A stretch of 64,000 nucleotides of DNA from Zygnema cylindricum. Taxonomy: Eukaryota > Streptophyta > Zygnematophyceae > Zygnematales > Zygnemataceae. The translations under genes were made by a program, and so were the position numbers. Where the stretch lies: assembly GCA_037447655.1 (NCBI GenBank), contig JBBHKE010001223.1, forward strand, positions 456,262-520,261. The letters run 5' to 3'. Below, one piece after another: positions 43,495 to 54,398 of the stretch (position 1 is its first letter; each line of letters opens with the position of its first letter). The notes below the pieces were generated by a model. That model made no database searches and was not told where the DNA came from. It saw nothing but the letters and a program-made list of their open reading frames with translations.

Positions 43495-43566
43495 ACCTCT
43501 CTTTTTCTCTCCCTCTCTCTATCACACTCTCTCTCTCTCTCTTCTCTCTCTTTCTCTCTCTCTCTG
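43495..43566. repeat. CT microsatellite / pyrimidine tract
   Basis: Mostly CTCTCT. It lies right after the purine tract that hosts the family E insertion, so the two could pair. Confidence 0.8.
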
Positions 43567-43569
43567 CAA

Positions 43570-44119
43570 ATTATTTTGCCATGTACTTGTTTTTGTTTCG
43601 GTGTAGTGTTGTTCTAAAAGGAAACTTGAGGTTAGAAATTTACCAATTTATAATGAGGTCATAACAAAATAATCTTTGAATAAAATGTTTAGATTTTACC
43701 GGATAACATCAACTTCCATTCATGTTTATTTCACGGTTGTATACATAGACATCCGGTTGAGAAAAAAAGTTAAAGGCTGAAGTTTAAAAGTTGAAACAAT
43801 GTCTCCACATGTTTGTTTCTTTAAGAATCACAAAAAACAAAGTTTTTTTTTTTTTTTTTTTAAGATGATAGAATGACAAATCTGACTTAAAAAAACAAAG
43901 CACCAACTATATTTTGCCATAAGATGAAATAAATTATAAATATTAAAGATAGAAGTAATGTGATTGACAAAATCGGCCCAAAAAAGAAAATGCGGCAGAT
44001 ATATTTGGCCGAGTGGCAACACTCCAATACATCAAACTCCCAATAGTTTTATTCTTAAGGCAATCAATATATTTGGGTTTTTTTTTTTTTGTTTGGGAAT
44101 TCCTTTGGATGAGTTACTT
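43570..44119. other. No gene seen
   Basis: AT-rich, with an 18-20 base T run near 43842-43861 and a 12-T run near 44078. Confidence 0.35.
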
Positions 44120-44543
44120 AAGAAATTGCCGTCAGTGCTCTTTTAGGGCATTTTAGGGTTTCTTCACCTCTTTTTCGGCATCAAAATTCATGTTTTTTTC
44201 TGTCCCACTACCATTTTCCCCATCTATCACACATGGTTCCTTTTCCTCTCTCATGTCTTCTCTTCCTCTAACTCAATCAATGGCCATGGCTTCTTTGACT
44301 TATTGACCATGTTTGGAAGCACTTCTTTCCCCTTCTCCCTCCACCACCTCCACCCAAACCTCGTAAAAAAACCTCTACACGTTTGATATGTCCTAGGTGT
44401 CATAATCTTTTTTCGGCCGGTGCCGGTTAAGGCCACCATACACAGAGTTGTCGGTTTGGCCATTGGTAGTCCTTCATCCAGTTTTTCTCCTCAACCGGTT
44501 TCTCTCCTCAACCGGTTTCTCTTCTCAACCGTCTTTGACCACA
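44120..44543 (+). mobile_element. LINE copy 3: 5' fragment interrupted by a copia element
   Basis: Aligns with 17400-17740 of LINE copy 1, including the ATGGCTTCTTTGACTTATT leader block, the proline-coding CACCACCTCCACCCAAACCT and the zinc-finger region (TGTCCTAGGTGTCATAATCT). Similarity ends at GACCACATTAC, where the next element starts. The finger is broken by stops. Confidence 0.65.
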
Positions 44544-44548
44544 TTACT

Positions 44549-45524
44549 TGTTGAAAAATGGTATTTTCCAGGTCTCTACTTATGTCTGTCTATGTGCTGT
44601 GTTCTTAAGTCCCCACACTTGTCGTAGTAACTAAGGACTTGAGACAGCCATGGCTGCCTTAGGCGGCCAAGGAGACAGACCAAGGGAGCAGAGGGTATAG
44701 CCTCTTTCAAAAAGTAGGCGATAAGACTAGGACTTGATCCTAGGTCTTACAAGGTGATCGCCGTACAAAGTAGTCGTCCGACGTATCCAATAGGTCATTG
44801 AGGAAGCGTTACACACATGGGGTACAATTCGTATTTAAATATGTACTCATGAACATACTCCATTTAACAGATTACGTATCGGGAAGTACATGGAACAAGC
44901 TCAGACACACACAATAAACGGGGACGCACGAAGTGAACGAACCAACATTTAAGTGAACAGATGGAATTAAATGTTGGTTTCGGATCGGACAGCTCACATT
45001 AAGGCCGATATACCGGATTGAGCATTTGGCGGTTTATGGAGGCGACATCATCGGATGACACGTGGCAGGATGTCAATGGACAGCGGATATTACGGGGAGA
45101 GGAACCATGGCTCCGGATCTGACAGGCATGAGAGGGACGGCCATGCCGTACCATGGAAGTGCGGGGGGTATAGCGGCATCTATACCTTCTTGTACTGTAC
45201 AGTTTTATAATTGGATAGGTACATCAGTAGCGGGGGTTCAGAGAGGGATCTAGGAGTTGGTATTTTTGAGGCGCCTCTCTTTAGGTGACCTTTTGTATAA
45301 ATAGGCCATCTTTGGCCAGCCATAACTTAGTGCTCAGGGGAGCAAATTCAAATATTTCTTTTGCGTTTGACTCAGGGGAGTTGGGCCCTCATAGGGGTGA
45401 GGGTGGTCAAACATTTGTGTGCCTGGGAGGCACTTATTCAGTGGGAAAGTCAAAGGGGCAAATATTATCCTAAAGGATTTACATAGGCTACACTCTGTCG
45501 GCCAATGGAGGCCACAAAGTTTCA
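44549..45524 (+). repeat. 5' LTR of the family F copia element
   Basis: Begins TGTTGAAAAATGG and ends AAAGTTTCA, 976 bp. Its second half shares blocks with family E LTRs (GCCAGCCATAACTTA, GGCACTTATTCAGTGGGAA), so E and F are related families. Confidence 0.8.
45296..45303 (+). promoter_or_regulatory. LTR TATA box (family F)
   Basis: TATAAATA followed by GGCCATC, conserved in the 3' LTR at 51552-51559. Likely core promoter of the element. Confidence 0.6.
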
Positions 45525-46434
45525 CGTTATGGGCCCACCCTCTAGGGTGACCATTTTCAATGGAATAAGGTTCAAATATTGGGAGATTATGACGATAGGT
45601 GCACTTTGTGAGAAACGTCTACGGGACATTGTAAGTGGGCGTGTGCGGTGGCCATCTGCAAATCTAGGTGTTCCACCAGGTTTTGGATGGTTCAGATTCT
45701 CAAGAGAATTTGAACAGATAGAAGAGACAGATGATGACGGAGAGAGCATTGTGTTGGATAGAAGCTAGGTGAAGGGAAAAGTAAAGCTCACACCACTTAC
45801 CGGGATCTATACCAGTAGCAACTGTTCCAAAAACGGAGGCTAATAATATTGTAATCTGGGATTACAACAACATGGTGGCAACCCATTTTATTCTCAGACA
45901 TCTTACTCAAGCAGTTTTTACCCCTCACCTCAATGTGGTCAAGTCAGCCGATGTATGGGAGGCTCTTGCAAACATTTACAGGAGTAGAACGATTCAACAG
46001 CAACAGCTGGATGATCATGAGTTGTTAGCATATGGTTACAAAGATTGTAATGATCTAGCCGGATTTTTTATGGAGTTGGAGAGTGCTTGAAAACAAGAGA
46101 CCGAGAAAGAAAAGGTGAATGCCCTACTCATGAAGCTATCAAATGATCATGGGAACATTGTTAACAAAGTACAGGATCTGCCAGACAATCGATGGGTCTG
46201 GAATCCAATTGTTGGAATGATTTTAGTCCAAGAAAATACAATAGAGATTCGGCGAGGAGACAAGAGTGTTCAAGCACTGGCCGCAGAAACTGATTGGAAG
46301 AATAAGGATTCCAAGAAACATATGGAAATTTTGGGGGGGGAGGTAAGGGAAGCCAATTTGACAGATTCGGGTCTAGACCGCCAAAAGGCCTTTGTCACTT
46401 TTGTAACAAGCCGGGACATTACATGGCGGGGTGA
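45505..46434 (+). pseudogene. Family F gag
   Basis: Pieces in several frames: FNGIRFKYWE (copia gag start, compare the usual F-x-G-x-N/F-x-x-W), VWEALANIYRSRTIQQQQLD and ELLAYGYKDCNDLAGFFMEL (UBN2-type gag helix region), and finally the knuckle CHFCNKPGHYMAG at 46393-46431. The last knuckle codon is TGA where Cys is expected. Gag forms the particle and the knuckle binds element RNA. At least two frame changes and two stops inactivate it. Confidence 0.65.
45526..45539 (+). promoter_or_regulatory. Primer-binding site for the anticodon arm of initiator tRNA-Met
   Basis: GTTATGGGCCCACC, one base after the LTR end, is complementary to GGUGGGCCCAUAAC, the anticodon arm of plant initiator tRNA-Met, and not to the tRNA 3' end used by most plant copia elements. 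Drosophila copia is primed from an internal half-tRNA site in the same way. Confidence 0.7.
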
Positions 46435-46449
46435 ACTAGATTCACAAAG

Positions 46450-47040
46450 TTGAGAAATAGGGAAGGACAAATTGGTGGATCTACTGGAGGAAAGAAGAAA
46501 GCACTTGTGGCAACACAAGTCAAAGGGGATTCGGGAGAGGATAATGAGGGTTTTGAGAAGGATTACGAAAAACTTCTACTCTACCAGCAACTAGAGATGA
46601 AGGCCGAGACGGATATTCCAAGGAAGCAGAAGTGTGCCTTAGGCGGAGTGAAAGAAGCTCTTGCAGAAGGTTGGATTATTGACTCAGGTGCCTCTGTACA
46701 TATGTGTAGAGCAAAACAAATGTTTACTAAAACGAGAAAGATCTTTACTATAGAGATAGAGTATAAGGATTGGAGAGTAATAACCGCTAGTTTAGTGGAA
46801 TTTGTGGATCTAAAAGTCTTAGTAGAAGGTAAGACATCAATAGTCACTTTTTTTGATGTCCTTTTCATTCCACGGCTAAATAAAAACCTTATCTCTACAT
46901 CAGTTTTAGATGATAAATTAAAGGTTATGAGACTAGTACTAGGAAAGGAGTCTTTACAACTAGCTATGAGGATGAAGTGTTGTTTTGTGGCTACTACACC
47001 CACTGAAGATGAAGATGAGGCGGGAGTAGTCATCACATAA
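46450..47040 (+). pseudogene. Family F aspartic protease region
   Basis: WIIDSGASVHMCRAKQMF contains the D-S-G-A active site, followed by DVLFIPRLNKNLISTSVLDD, the usual second half (V-x-x-V/I-P-x-L-x-x-N-L-x-S). This part of the frame is open, and the frame ends at a TAA after EDEDEAGVVIT, where pol would normally continue. Confidence 0.7.
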
Positions 47041-47985
47041 TTAATACAAGCAAGAAGCTCTCACAGATGCCCAAAAAGACATACAACTTTGGAACACATC
47101 CAAAGACAAATAGGCAACCAATTGGCCTACAAATCTGACACAATGCAAATAATACAAAGAATAACACAAGTACAAATTTTCATAGAAATCTGCAAATAAA
47201 TTTGAGAGAAAATCTTAATCAAATATATCAAAATGCTAAAGCATAATTTGATACAACAAGTTCCATAACTTCTGAAATGGTTAAGTCCTACTCTTAAACC
47301 AAAAATATTTTTCCTTTTGAAAGCTAGCAGCCACTCACCATCCATATATCTTTTTGAAGGCTAGCAACCACTCCTTATCCTAACCAAGGTAAAAAGGCAT
47401 ATCAGCCATGCATCAATAATATCTGCCGGAGCATGCATCAATAATATATGCCGGAGCTAAAGAGGATACCTGAATATGTCAAAGAATGTCATAGAGAATG
47501 AATCTAAAATGAGTCTTTAATAAAAAAAAACACGCCTATGTACAAAAAGGGATATGTTACGTCACAGTATACTGTACAAAACACGACGGATAATCATAGA
47601 TGTGGTCCCGGCTGACCAGCGTCCGTCAGCAGTAAATCTTCGCCGTCCATCTTTCAGTTGTGTGACACCTCGGTCTTTTGATGAATATGAGACATAGTAC
47701 CGAGTTTTGCGGAGTGTCTCATCTCAATTTCCTAACGCGTGTCCCATTAATGTGATACCCAATGTATTCTCTCACAGTGTACTCCCTCACTGCTCACTTT
47801 CACACTAATTGTGGTACATACTGAACCATGCTTCCACAAAATAATCTAAGTACCCAAAAGACACTCCCCTCACATACGAGGCTTACTGAGGACTAAAGCT
47901 TTCAAAACAACATGAAGTGTACTTCACAGATGCAAAGGGTAACCAAGGAATGTTTCGGCTGAATTTGAGTAATAAAAAAAATAAG
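47041..47985. other. Non-coding stretch inside the copia pol
   Basis: About 0.9 kb without coding signal between protease and pre-integrase. It contains a repeated GCATGCATCAATAATAT(C/A)TGCCGGAG pair (about 47408-47458) and an ATAGATGTGG word like repeat D. CACAGATGC occurs near both edges (47059 and 47927). It is probably an insertion, but its identity and exact ends are not clear. Confidence 0.4.
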
Positions 47986-48009
47986 TTAACTATGTTGGTG
48001 CAAATGACA

Positions 48010-49214
48010 TAATGATATGGTATAAAATATTGGGGCATGTGCATCTAGATAGGCTAAAGGAATGAAAATGATAGGGGTTGTTAAAGGAATTCAGTATGGG
48101 AAGAGTGAGACTTTGGGTGACTGTAGTGGATGTGCTCAAGGTAAGACCCACAGATTGCTCTTTCCAAAAATTGCAACCTATAAGGGGGGAAATGTTCGTT
48201 GATCTAGTCCATACTGATGTATGTGGACCACCCAAAGTGCCATAAGTTGGAGGGAAGAGATACATGCTTACTATTAGTGATGATTGGTCTAGGTATTCCA
48301 TAGTTTATTTTTTGAAGTCAAAATGTGAAGCACCAGTTTATTTTAAACAGTACAAGACATGGAGTGAGAATCTTCATGAAACTCCAATAAAGAGAGAGAT
48401 TAGCAATAATAGAAGGGATTATACATCTAATCAGTTTGAGAATTCTTTGAAAGAAGAGGGGGTTCAACACCAAAAGACTAATCCAAAGAATCTAGAACAA
48501 AATGGTGTAGCTGAGAGATTAAATCGGACATTAAGTGATGGTGCCCGAAGCATGCTAACAAATAAAAAGATAAGAAAACGCTTATAGGCAGGGGCTATGA
48601 TCTGTGCTAACAACCTTAAGAATAGAGTCCTCACCTCGGCGGTGAAAGGGCAAACACCTTATGAAAGATGGACTGGCAGAAAACCCGATGTTTCACATTT
48701 AAAGGTGTTCGGAAGTCAAGTGTACAGTTTAAGTACAAAAAAAATTAAGTGGAAGTTAGTTGCAAGAGGAAAGCTAGGGTATTTATTAGGATATGATAAT
48801 GATGTCAATGGTTATAGAGTTTACGATCTTAGGAAAAATTATATTATTCTAGTTAAACAATTGGTAGTTATGGATAAAGGGAAGCAAGTAGATCCCTTCA
48901 AATATACCAAAATTGTCAAAATTAGAATTGAATCAGAAAATGAATTAGACTCAAATTCTTCTAACAGCACATCAGCTCATGACATTGCGGATGCAAGGAA
49001 AATTTTGACCGAGAATGACTCTCATTTGGAGCCACTGTTTCGAATCCAACACGAGGAAGAGGGCGAGGAAAGAACGAAAATAGAATCAATGGATAGGGAA
49101 GAAGATGAAATTATAAGGGAAAAACCGAGATTACCCTCCATTCCAACATCAGATTTTGAAGGAGGAGAAGAAGCAGCAAGAGGCTTCAAGAGAGACAAGT
49201 TAACAATAAGGTAA
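48010..49214 (+). pseudogene. Family F integrase
   Basis: Pre-integrase finger YKILGHVHLDRLKE, then CSGCAQGKTHR in a second frame. Core: VHTDVCGPPKV with the first catalytic Asp, then TISDDWSRYSIVYFL, then SNNRRDYTSNQFE where the family has S-D-x-G-G-E-Y, so the second catalytic Asp is Asn, and NGVAERLNRTL with the Glu. After a stop at 48585-48587 the frame continues with CANNLKNRVLTS and GQTPYERWTGRKPDVSHLKV. Integrase inserts the cDNA; this one is dead. Confidence 0.75.
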
Positions 49215-49249
49215 CTAATCTCTCACACCTGAGTGAACCTCAAACTTAC

Positions 49250-49901
49250 TCGGAGGCAATTACTAGTGTGGAAAAGAGCAGATGGGTAAGAACCATCAAT
49301 GAGGAAATGGCTTGAATTATGGAAGCAAATACATGGGAGCTGGTGGACAGGACACCGGACAAAAAAACTGATTGGATGCAAGTGGGTATTTAAGTTGAAA
49401 CTCAATCCACGCAACACCATTCAACGATACAAGGCGAGATTAGTAGCCAAAAGGTACACACGAAAGGAAGAAATTAATTACAATGAGACCTTTGCTCCGA
49501 TTGTCAGATTTCCCTTTGTTTGAATTCATCTCAGTTTGGCGACGGCGGAAGACATGGAGGTACACGAGATGGATGTCAAGACGGCATTCTTACACGGAGA
49601 ATTGAAAAAATAGATATTTTTGGGACAACCGGAAAGGATTCTAGAAGAGGGGGAAGAAAGCAAAGTGTGCAAATTGATAAAGTCTCTTTATGGTCTAAAA
49701 CAAGCTCCTCGTCAATGGAACAAAAAATTGGACGAGTTCTTTAGGAATTTAGGATATGTCCAAATCAGTTCACATCACTCCATCTACCTATTCAAAGACG
49801 AGGAAGGTATAATTTTCAGTGCATTATATGTTGATGATTTGCTTGTCCTAAGTAAATTTATGGAAAAATTTAATCAACCGAAAAAATATTTTAAGAGTTG
49901 A
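49250..49901 (+). pseudogene. Family F reverse transcriptase
   Basis: GCKWVFKLKLNPRNTIQRYK and ARLVAKRYTRKEEINYNETF (fingers), then VHEMDVKTAFLHGELKK with the motif A Asp in a second frame, KSLYGLKQAPRQWNKKLDEF, and ALYVDDLLVLSK with the catalytic YVDD. Two frame changes and a stop after GELKK are present. The catalytic residues themselves are kept. Confidence 0.8.
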
Positions 49902-50269
49902 TTCAAAAAAAAGGATTTAGTGGAAGCAAAATATATTTAGGGAATTCAAATTGAGAGATATATAGAGGGAAGAAAACAATTAGACTAACCCAAAAAGAGG
50001 CAATAGGAAATATGCTTGAGAAATTCCAAATGGATAAAGCGAATAGTTCTACGACTCCAATGGATTTAAAGAAGGTAAATGAGGGGAACTTAGAGGGAGG
50101 TTATAACTTTGATGAGAAGAAACTGGGAAAAGAATTGTAAAGCATTCCATTCAGACAAGTTTTCGATAAGCGTTTCTTTCCTTGACTATTACCAGGCAGG
50201 ATATCTGCCAGTTAGAATTATATGAATAGGAGCTTGAATGAACTAGGAAAATTGGGAAGCGGCCAGAGG

Positions 50270-50680
50270 TCATGAGATGCTTCATAGGAACCGAATGTTT
50301 TAGTTACATTTGGGAGGAAATAATACTGACATCACCGCTTGGAGTGATGCTAGATATGGGGATGCTCCAAAGAGGCGGTGCACATCTGGGTATCTGTTGT
50401 ATCTTGGAAACAGGGCTTGTTGTTGGAGGACCAAGCAACAAAAGGTGGTTGCTCAGTCCACCATGGAGGCTGAGTATATGGCTTATGACTTTGTTATGAA
50501 AAAATTGATGTGACTGAAATCATTGCTTCAAAAACTTGGTTATATGAAGAATGGAATGCATAAAATATTATATGATAATTAGGCTATAATTGCAATTTCA
50601 ATTGCACCAAATTCAATGCATCATTTCAAAGCAAACATTTGGACGTAAGGCTGAGCTTTGTTAGAGAGAAAGCAAAAAAT
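50270..50680 (+). pseudogene. Family F RNase H
   Basis: AWSDARYGDAPKRRCTSGYL, then CCWRTKQQKVVAQSTMEAEY and MAYDFVMKKL are the copia RNase H (D-A-D-x-x-G, S-T-x-E-A-E-Y) motifs. A TGA follows LM and another stop follows LYDN. The usual active-site D-A-D reads SDARY. Confidence 0.75.
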
Positions 50681-50790
50681 ATGATCATCTACTTGGGGAG
50701 ATGGCAGTAGATATGATGACCAAACATGTTCCCTCTCCCAAATTAATATTTTGTAGGGAGAAGTGTGGATTGAAGCTAAAAGTTGACCAG

Positions 50791-50803
50791 AAAATAAAGG
50801 GAG
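50791..50803 (+). promoter_or_regulatory. Polypurine tract of family F
   Basis: AAAATAAAGGGAG directly before the 3' LTR. It resembles the tract before the family E 3' LTR (GAAAATAAGGGGAG). Primes plus-strand DNA synthesis. Confidence 0.7.
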
Positions 50804-51690
50804 TGGTGAAAAATGGTATTTTTTAGTTATCTACTTATGCCTGTCTGTGCGTTGTGTTCTTAAATACCCACACTTGGCGTAGTCACCGTGGACTTGAGAC
50901 AACCATGGCTTCCTAAGGCGGCCAAGAAGAAAGACCTAGGGAGCCGCGGGTATAGCCTTCTACAAAATGTAGGTGTTTTGACCAAGATTTAATCCTAGGT
51001 CCTACAGGGTGACCGCCATACAGAGTAGCCATCCATCGTTACCAAAAAGGCTTTGAAGAAGCGTTACCCACAAAAGGTACGATTCATATTTAATACTGTA
51101 CTTATGAATATACTCCATTTAACAGATTACGGATTGGGAAGTACACGGAACAAGCTCAAACGCACGAAATAAACGAAGACGCACGAAATAAATGAAACAA
51201 CATTTAAGCAAACGGATGGAATTAAATACCGGTTCTGGATCGGACAGCTCACATTAAGGTCGATTTACCGTAATGAACATTTGGTTGTTTAGGGAGAGGA
51301 CGTCATTGAATAACAAGTGGCAAGATGACAATGGACAACGGATATTACGGGAAGTGGAACCATTGCTTCGGATATGATTGGCGTCACCAAGACGGCCATG
51401 GCGTATCATGGCCGTAGAAGAAGTACTACGACATATATACCTTCTTGTACTATACAGTCTTTTGACTGGATAGGTACACCATTAGTAGTGGTTCTAGAGA
51501 GGGACCTAAGATTTACTATATTTGAGGGGCCTCTCTCTAGGTGACCTTTTATATAAATAGGCCATGTTTTGGCCAGCCATAACTAACTGCTCAAGGGAGC
51601 AAATTCACCAAGTCTTTTTGCGTTTGGCTCAATGGAGTCAATACCTCACAGAATGTGGGTGGTTTGTCTTGCCGTAACGTTTAATGTACC
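50804..51690 (+). repeat. 3' LTR of family F, right end lost
   Basis: Begins TGGTGAAAAATGG and is clearly more diverged from the 5' LTR than young LTR pairs are. It has many G-to-A and C-to-T differences. Similarity is lost after GTGGGTGGTTT near 51670, though TTGTCAAGGGTGACGAGTCATT at about 51758 recalls the family E LTR. Confidence 0.65.
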
Positions 51691-51699
51691 AACGCTCGT

Positions 51700-52750
51700 A
51701 GTGCCTTTTGACCAGTCGAGTATAATTTCCTCCTTCAATTTGAGGTATTTTATTACATTGTCAAGGGTGACGAGTCATTGATAAGAGAATGTCTTGTAGG
51801 TGGATCATCTTCTCTAGCAAGTCATTGATAATTACCAATGCGTTATCAGTCTCCTCAAAAAAAAATCCATTTTTATTGAGTTGCTCGATTATAATATTTT
51901 ATTTCTTTCAAGCTTCATCAATGGATTCACCCGAATTTACTTTGAAAGAGGTGAAGCTTGTATACGTGTGTTGACCTCTGTTTTGAAGGCCTTTTCAAAA
52001 ATAATTCTCCAAAGACGTGTGACAATCGTGAACAAATTTGCGAGTGAGGAAAAAATTGTGGACTGAAGAGGTGCACGATTGCATCCAACCGACAATGGTG
52101 GGCAAATTCTTCTGTTTCCAAAGCCGTCTTCCCCTCTTATCCATGATCGACATCTTCTCCTCACCATTAATCTTTTTCCAAATGCGTCGAAGAATTAATT
52201 GTCCTTCGATATACTTGGTTCATACTTGATAGTTCGTCTCGTCGAATAGCAGATCGTCGTCAATCGTCGTTGGAAATTGCTTTTCTCTTGTAATCTACTC
52301 TTCGGGATCAAATTTTTCATTGATTAGAGGTTCCACTTCCGAATTTTCCTCTTCCTCCCCTTTTCATCATCTCCTTATCCATTTGGATCACGTACGTTTG
52401 GATCCGGATTCAGGTCTCCTAAAGAAGGAGATCTCCCTATGTGGTTTCCCTCCAAAATCTGTTAATATATTTAACAACAAAGACGGTCTATCAACTTTTG
52501 TAGACGATCTTCCGCTATGGAGATCCCTTATTTTTCCCTCTTTTTGAAAAAAACGGATTGGTCGGAAGAACTTTGTCAAAAGTTGCCCTTGCAAACGTTT
52601 AGGGTGGTCCACTAGCTTACGAACTTGATGAATATTTTGATCGATATGGCAGATTTTGATCTAGAGGAGGAGAAAGAAAAGACAGTGGGGCTTCTTCTTC
52701 ATTCTCCCCATGGCCGCCAAGCTTGCCACCTTCACCACTTCAATGGAGCA
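51700..52750 (-). pseudogene. Possible minus-strand gag remnant of another copia-type element
   Basis: On the minus strand, downstream of the PBS at 52768-52756, an open stretch (52612-52388) reads DHPKRLQGQLLTKFFRPIRF, then FGGKPHREISFFRRPE. I cannot match it firmly to a gag family; its position after the PBS is the main argument. The rest shows only short frames. Confidence 0.25.
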
Positions 52751-52755
52751 CATAA

Positions 52756-52768
52756 GGCTTCAATACCA
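52756..52768 (-). promoter_or_regulatory. Primer-binding site of the ordinary initiator tRNA-Met type
   Basis: On the minus strand TGGTATTGAAGCC differs at a few bases from TGGTATCAGAGCC, the usual plant copia PBS. It follows CTATCCAACA plus AG, an LTR-like CA end. An LTR should therefore extend rightward from 52771, but its far end was not found. Confidence 0.5.
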
Positions 52769-53289
52769 CTTGTTGGATAGTAACACAAAAAGACAAAGTG
52801 CAAAAACAAGCAGAAGAAATAGATAAATCATACGAGGGAGAGATTATTCAACGGAAGCTAATGTATTCCAAAAAGATGTTTTACAAGATTAAACACCTCT
52901 CTATGCCTCTCACATATTTTTTTAATGGTAATAAACAAACCATATTAAACTGTACATTAAATGAGCACTAAGCGCCTACTATTGAACCGACGTCTACACA
53001 CATACAAAAAAAGTGCAAAAGTAGTATTTAGTCTAGTTCCACAAAAGTTGTTCGACACAAAACAGAATCTACGCAAGAAGCAACAAACTAAACTTCAACT
53101 ACGACCTGAAACTAAATGACGATACAACAAAAACCAAACTAGACGGGTAAGCGTTCTTCCGCGCAACGACTTATTACATATTTGATTCCAATGTGTACAA
53201 GCAACGATTTCGTTTTTAGACATTGGAATACTTCGAAAAGTTTGGCGGTATTCTTATGTAATTGTGAATTAACGATCTTACTTTGTATT

Positions 53290-53990
53290 ATAGAGAAGAT
53301 TCTCCATACACGGTTTTCAAGTGTCCGAATGAGTAAAAACGAAATGGTTACTTACGTTTGTGACAATTGTATACGTCAACAATGCATGTGACAGTTCTCA
53401 AACTCAACAATTTGTGTTGTCTTTTTTTATTTCTTTTAATTGCTTGTGACATCGCATGTCTTTGTGTTACATTGTAGATGTTTAGTCTTCCAATTGTATG
53501 TTGTTCATGGTTGAAGAAAATAAGCTTCACCTTTGGGTCTCTTTTCCAGTTGACATGAAATGGCATTGAATTCTTGACGAACTCAAACTAACAAAAGAAA
53601 AAAAAAGTGTACTAAATCACGTTCTATTAGACACAAAGGGACAAAACATAACGAATCGTTTACTTTTCCTCGTCTTCTGAAATCGTCTAAATTTTTTGAA
53701 AACTTTTGAAACTTGCAAAGTTGTTTTCCTATTGGTGGAGCGGCGTTACCTTAATTTAAAAGACATCGCCGATGCATTTTATGATAAAGTTTGAAGCTAA
53801 AGTTTTTTGACGTGGGCGTAGGTCTAAAAACAAAAGACGACAACATGTAGTACATTTTAAGTTTGACGATGACACAAATTGTACTTCAATTTGTTCACTT
53901 TCTTCTTACTGTTTTAAATTAAGTGGTATGAAGCTAAGTCTTTGAGGAACACGACAAAAAAACAATTACTTTTGCACATTAGGATACGAC
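53290..53990. mobile_element. PIF/Harbinger-like element, diverged copy
   Basis: Aligns along most of its length with 22440-23080: GACATTGTAGACG/TACATTGTAGATG, GGTTGAAGAA, GACGTGAAATGGCAT/GACATGAAATGGCAT, GACGACAACATGTAGTACAT. Differences are mainly C-to-T and G-to-A changes. The terminal inverted repeats are no longer recognisable (right end TTTTGCACATTAGGATACGA). Confidence 0.6.
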
Positions 53991-54398
53991 CTAATTTGGG
54001 GAATCTTTGCTAAAATCCAAATTTTTGTTCCAAAATTTCAGTTACAGGGCACAGAGGTACAAAAATGTATCAAAAAGTGTATCAAAACTTGTACAAAAAG
54101 TGGTAGAGTTGACGGCAAACAGTATTGATGACATTGACTTGTGAAATCAGCCGGTTTCCGTCACCACCGACGGGCTAACATTTTCTCGTGGGTCTAACTA
54201 GCTGTCTCCTGATGAAATTAGGCCACACAGTTATAGGAACATGAGAAACTGCTTAAATCATTGCAAAAACTCTTGTTTTAACCAAGGAGAATCACATAGA
54301 ATGAGTACAATGCCATAATGACTTGGATATGAAGATAAAAGAAATATCGAGATGAGTGCAAGATCAACTTACGTTGATCACGGAGACCATATCTGCAA

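Larger units (their letters stand above)
44549..51690 (+). mobile_element. Copia-type LTR retrotransposon (family F), inactive
   Basis: Order: 5' LTR, PBS, gag, protease, integrase, RT, RNase H, polypurine tract, 3' LTR, which is the copia order (integrase before RT). The 3' LTR begins at 50804 and follows the 5' LTR to about 51670, after which similarity fades, so no matching TSD to TTACT (44544-44548) was found. The coding region has many stops and frame changes, and a non-coding stretch of about 0.9 kb lies between protease and integrase. Confidence 0.8.
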
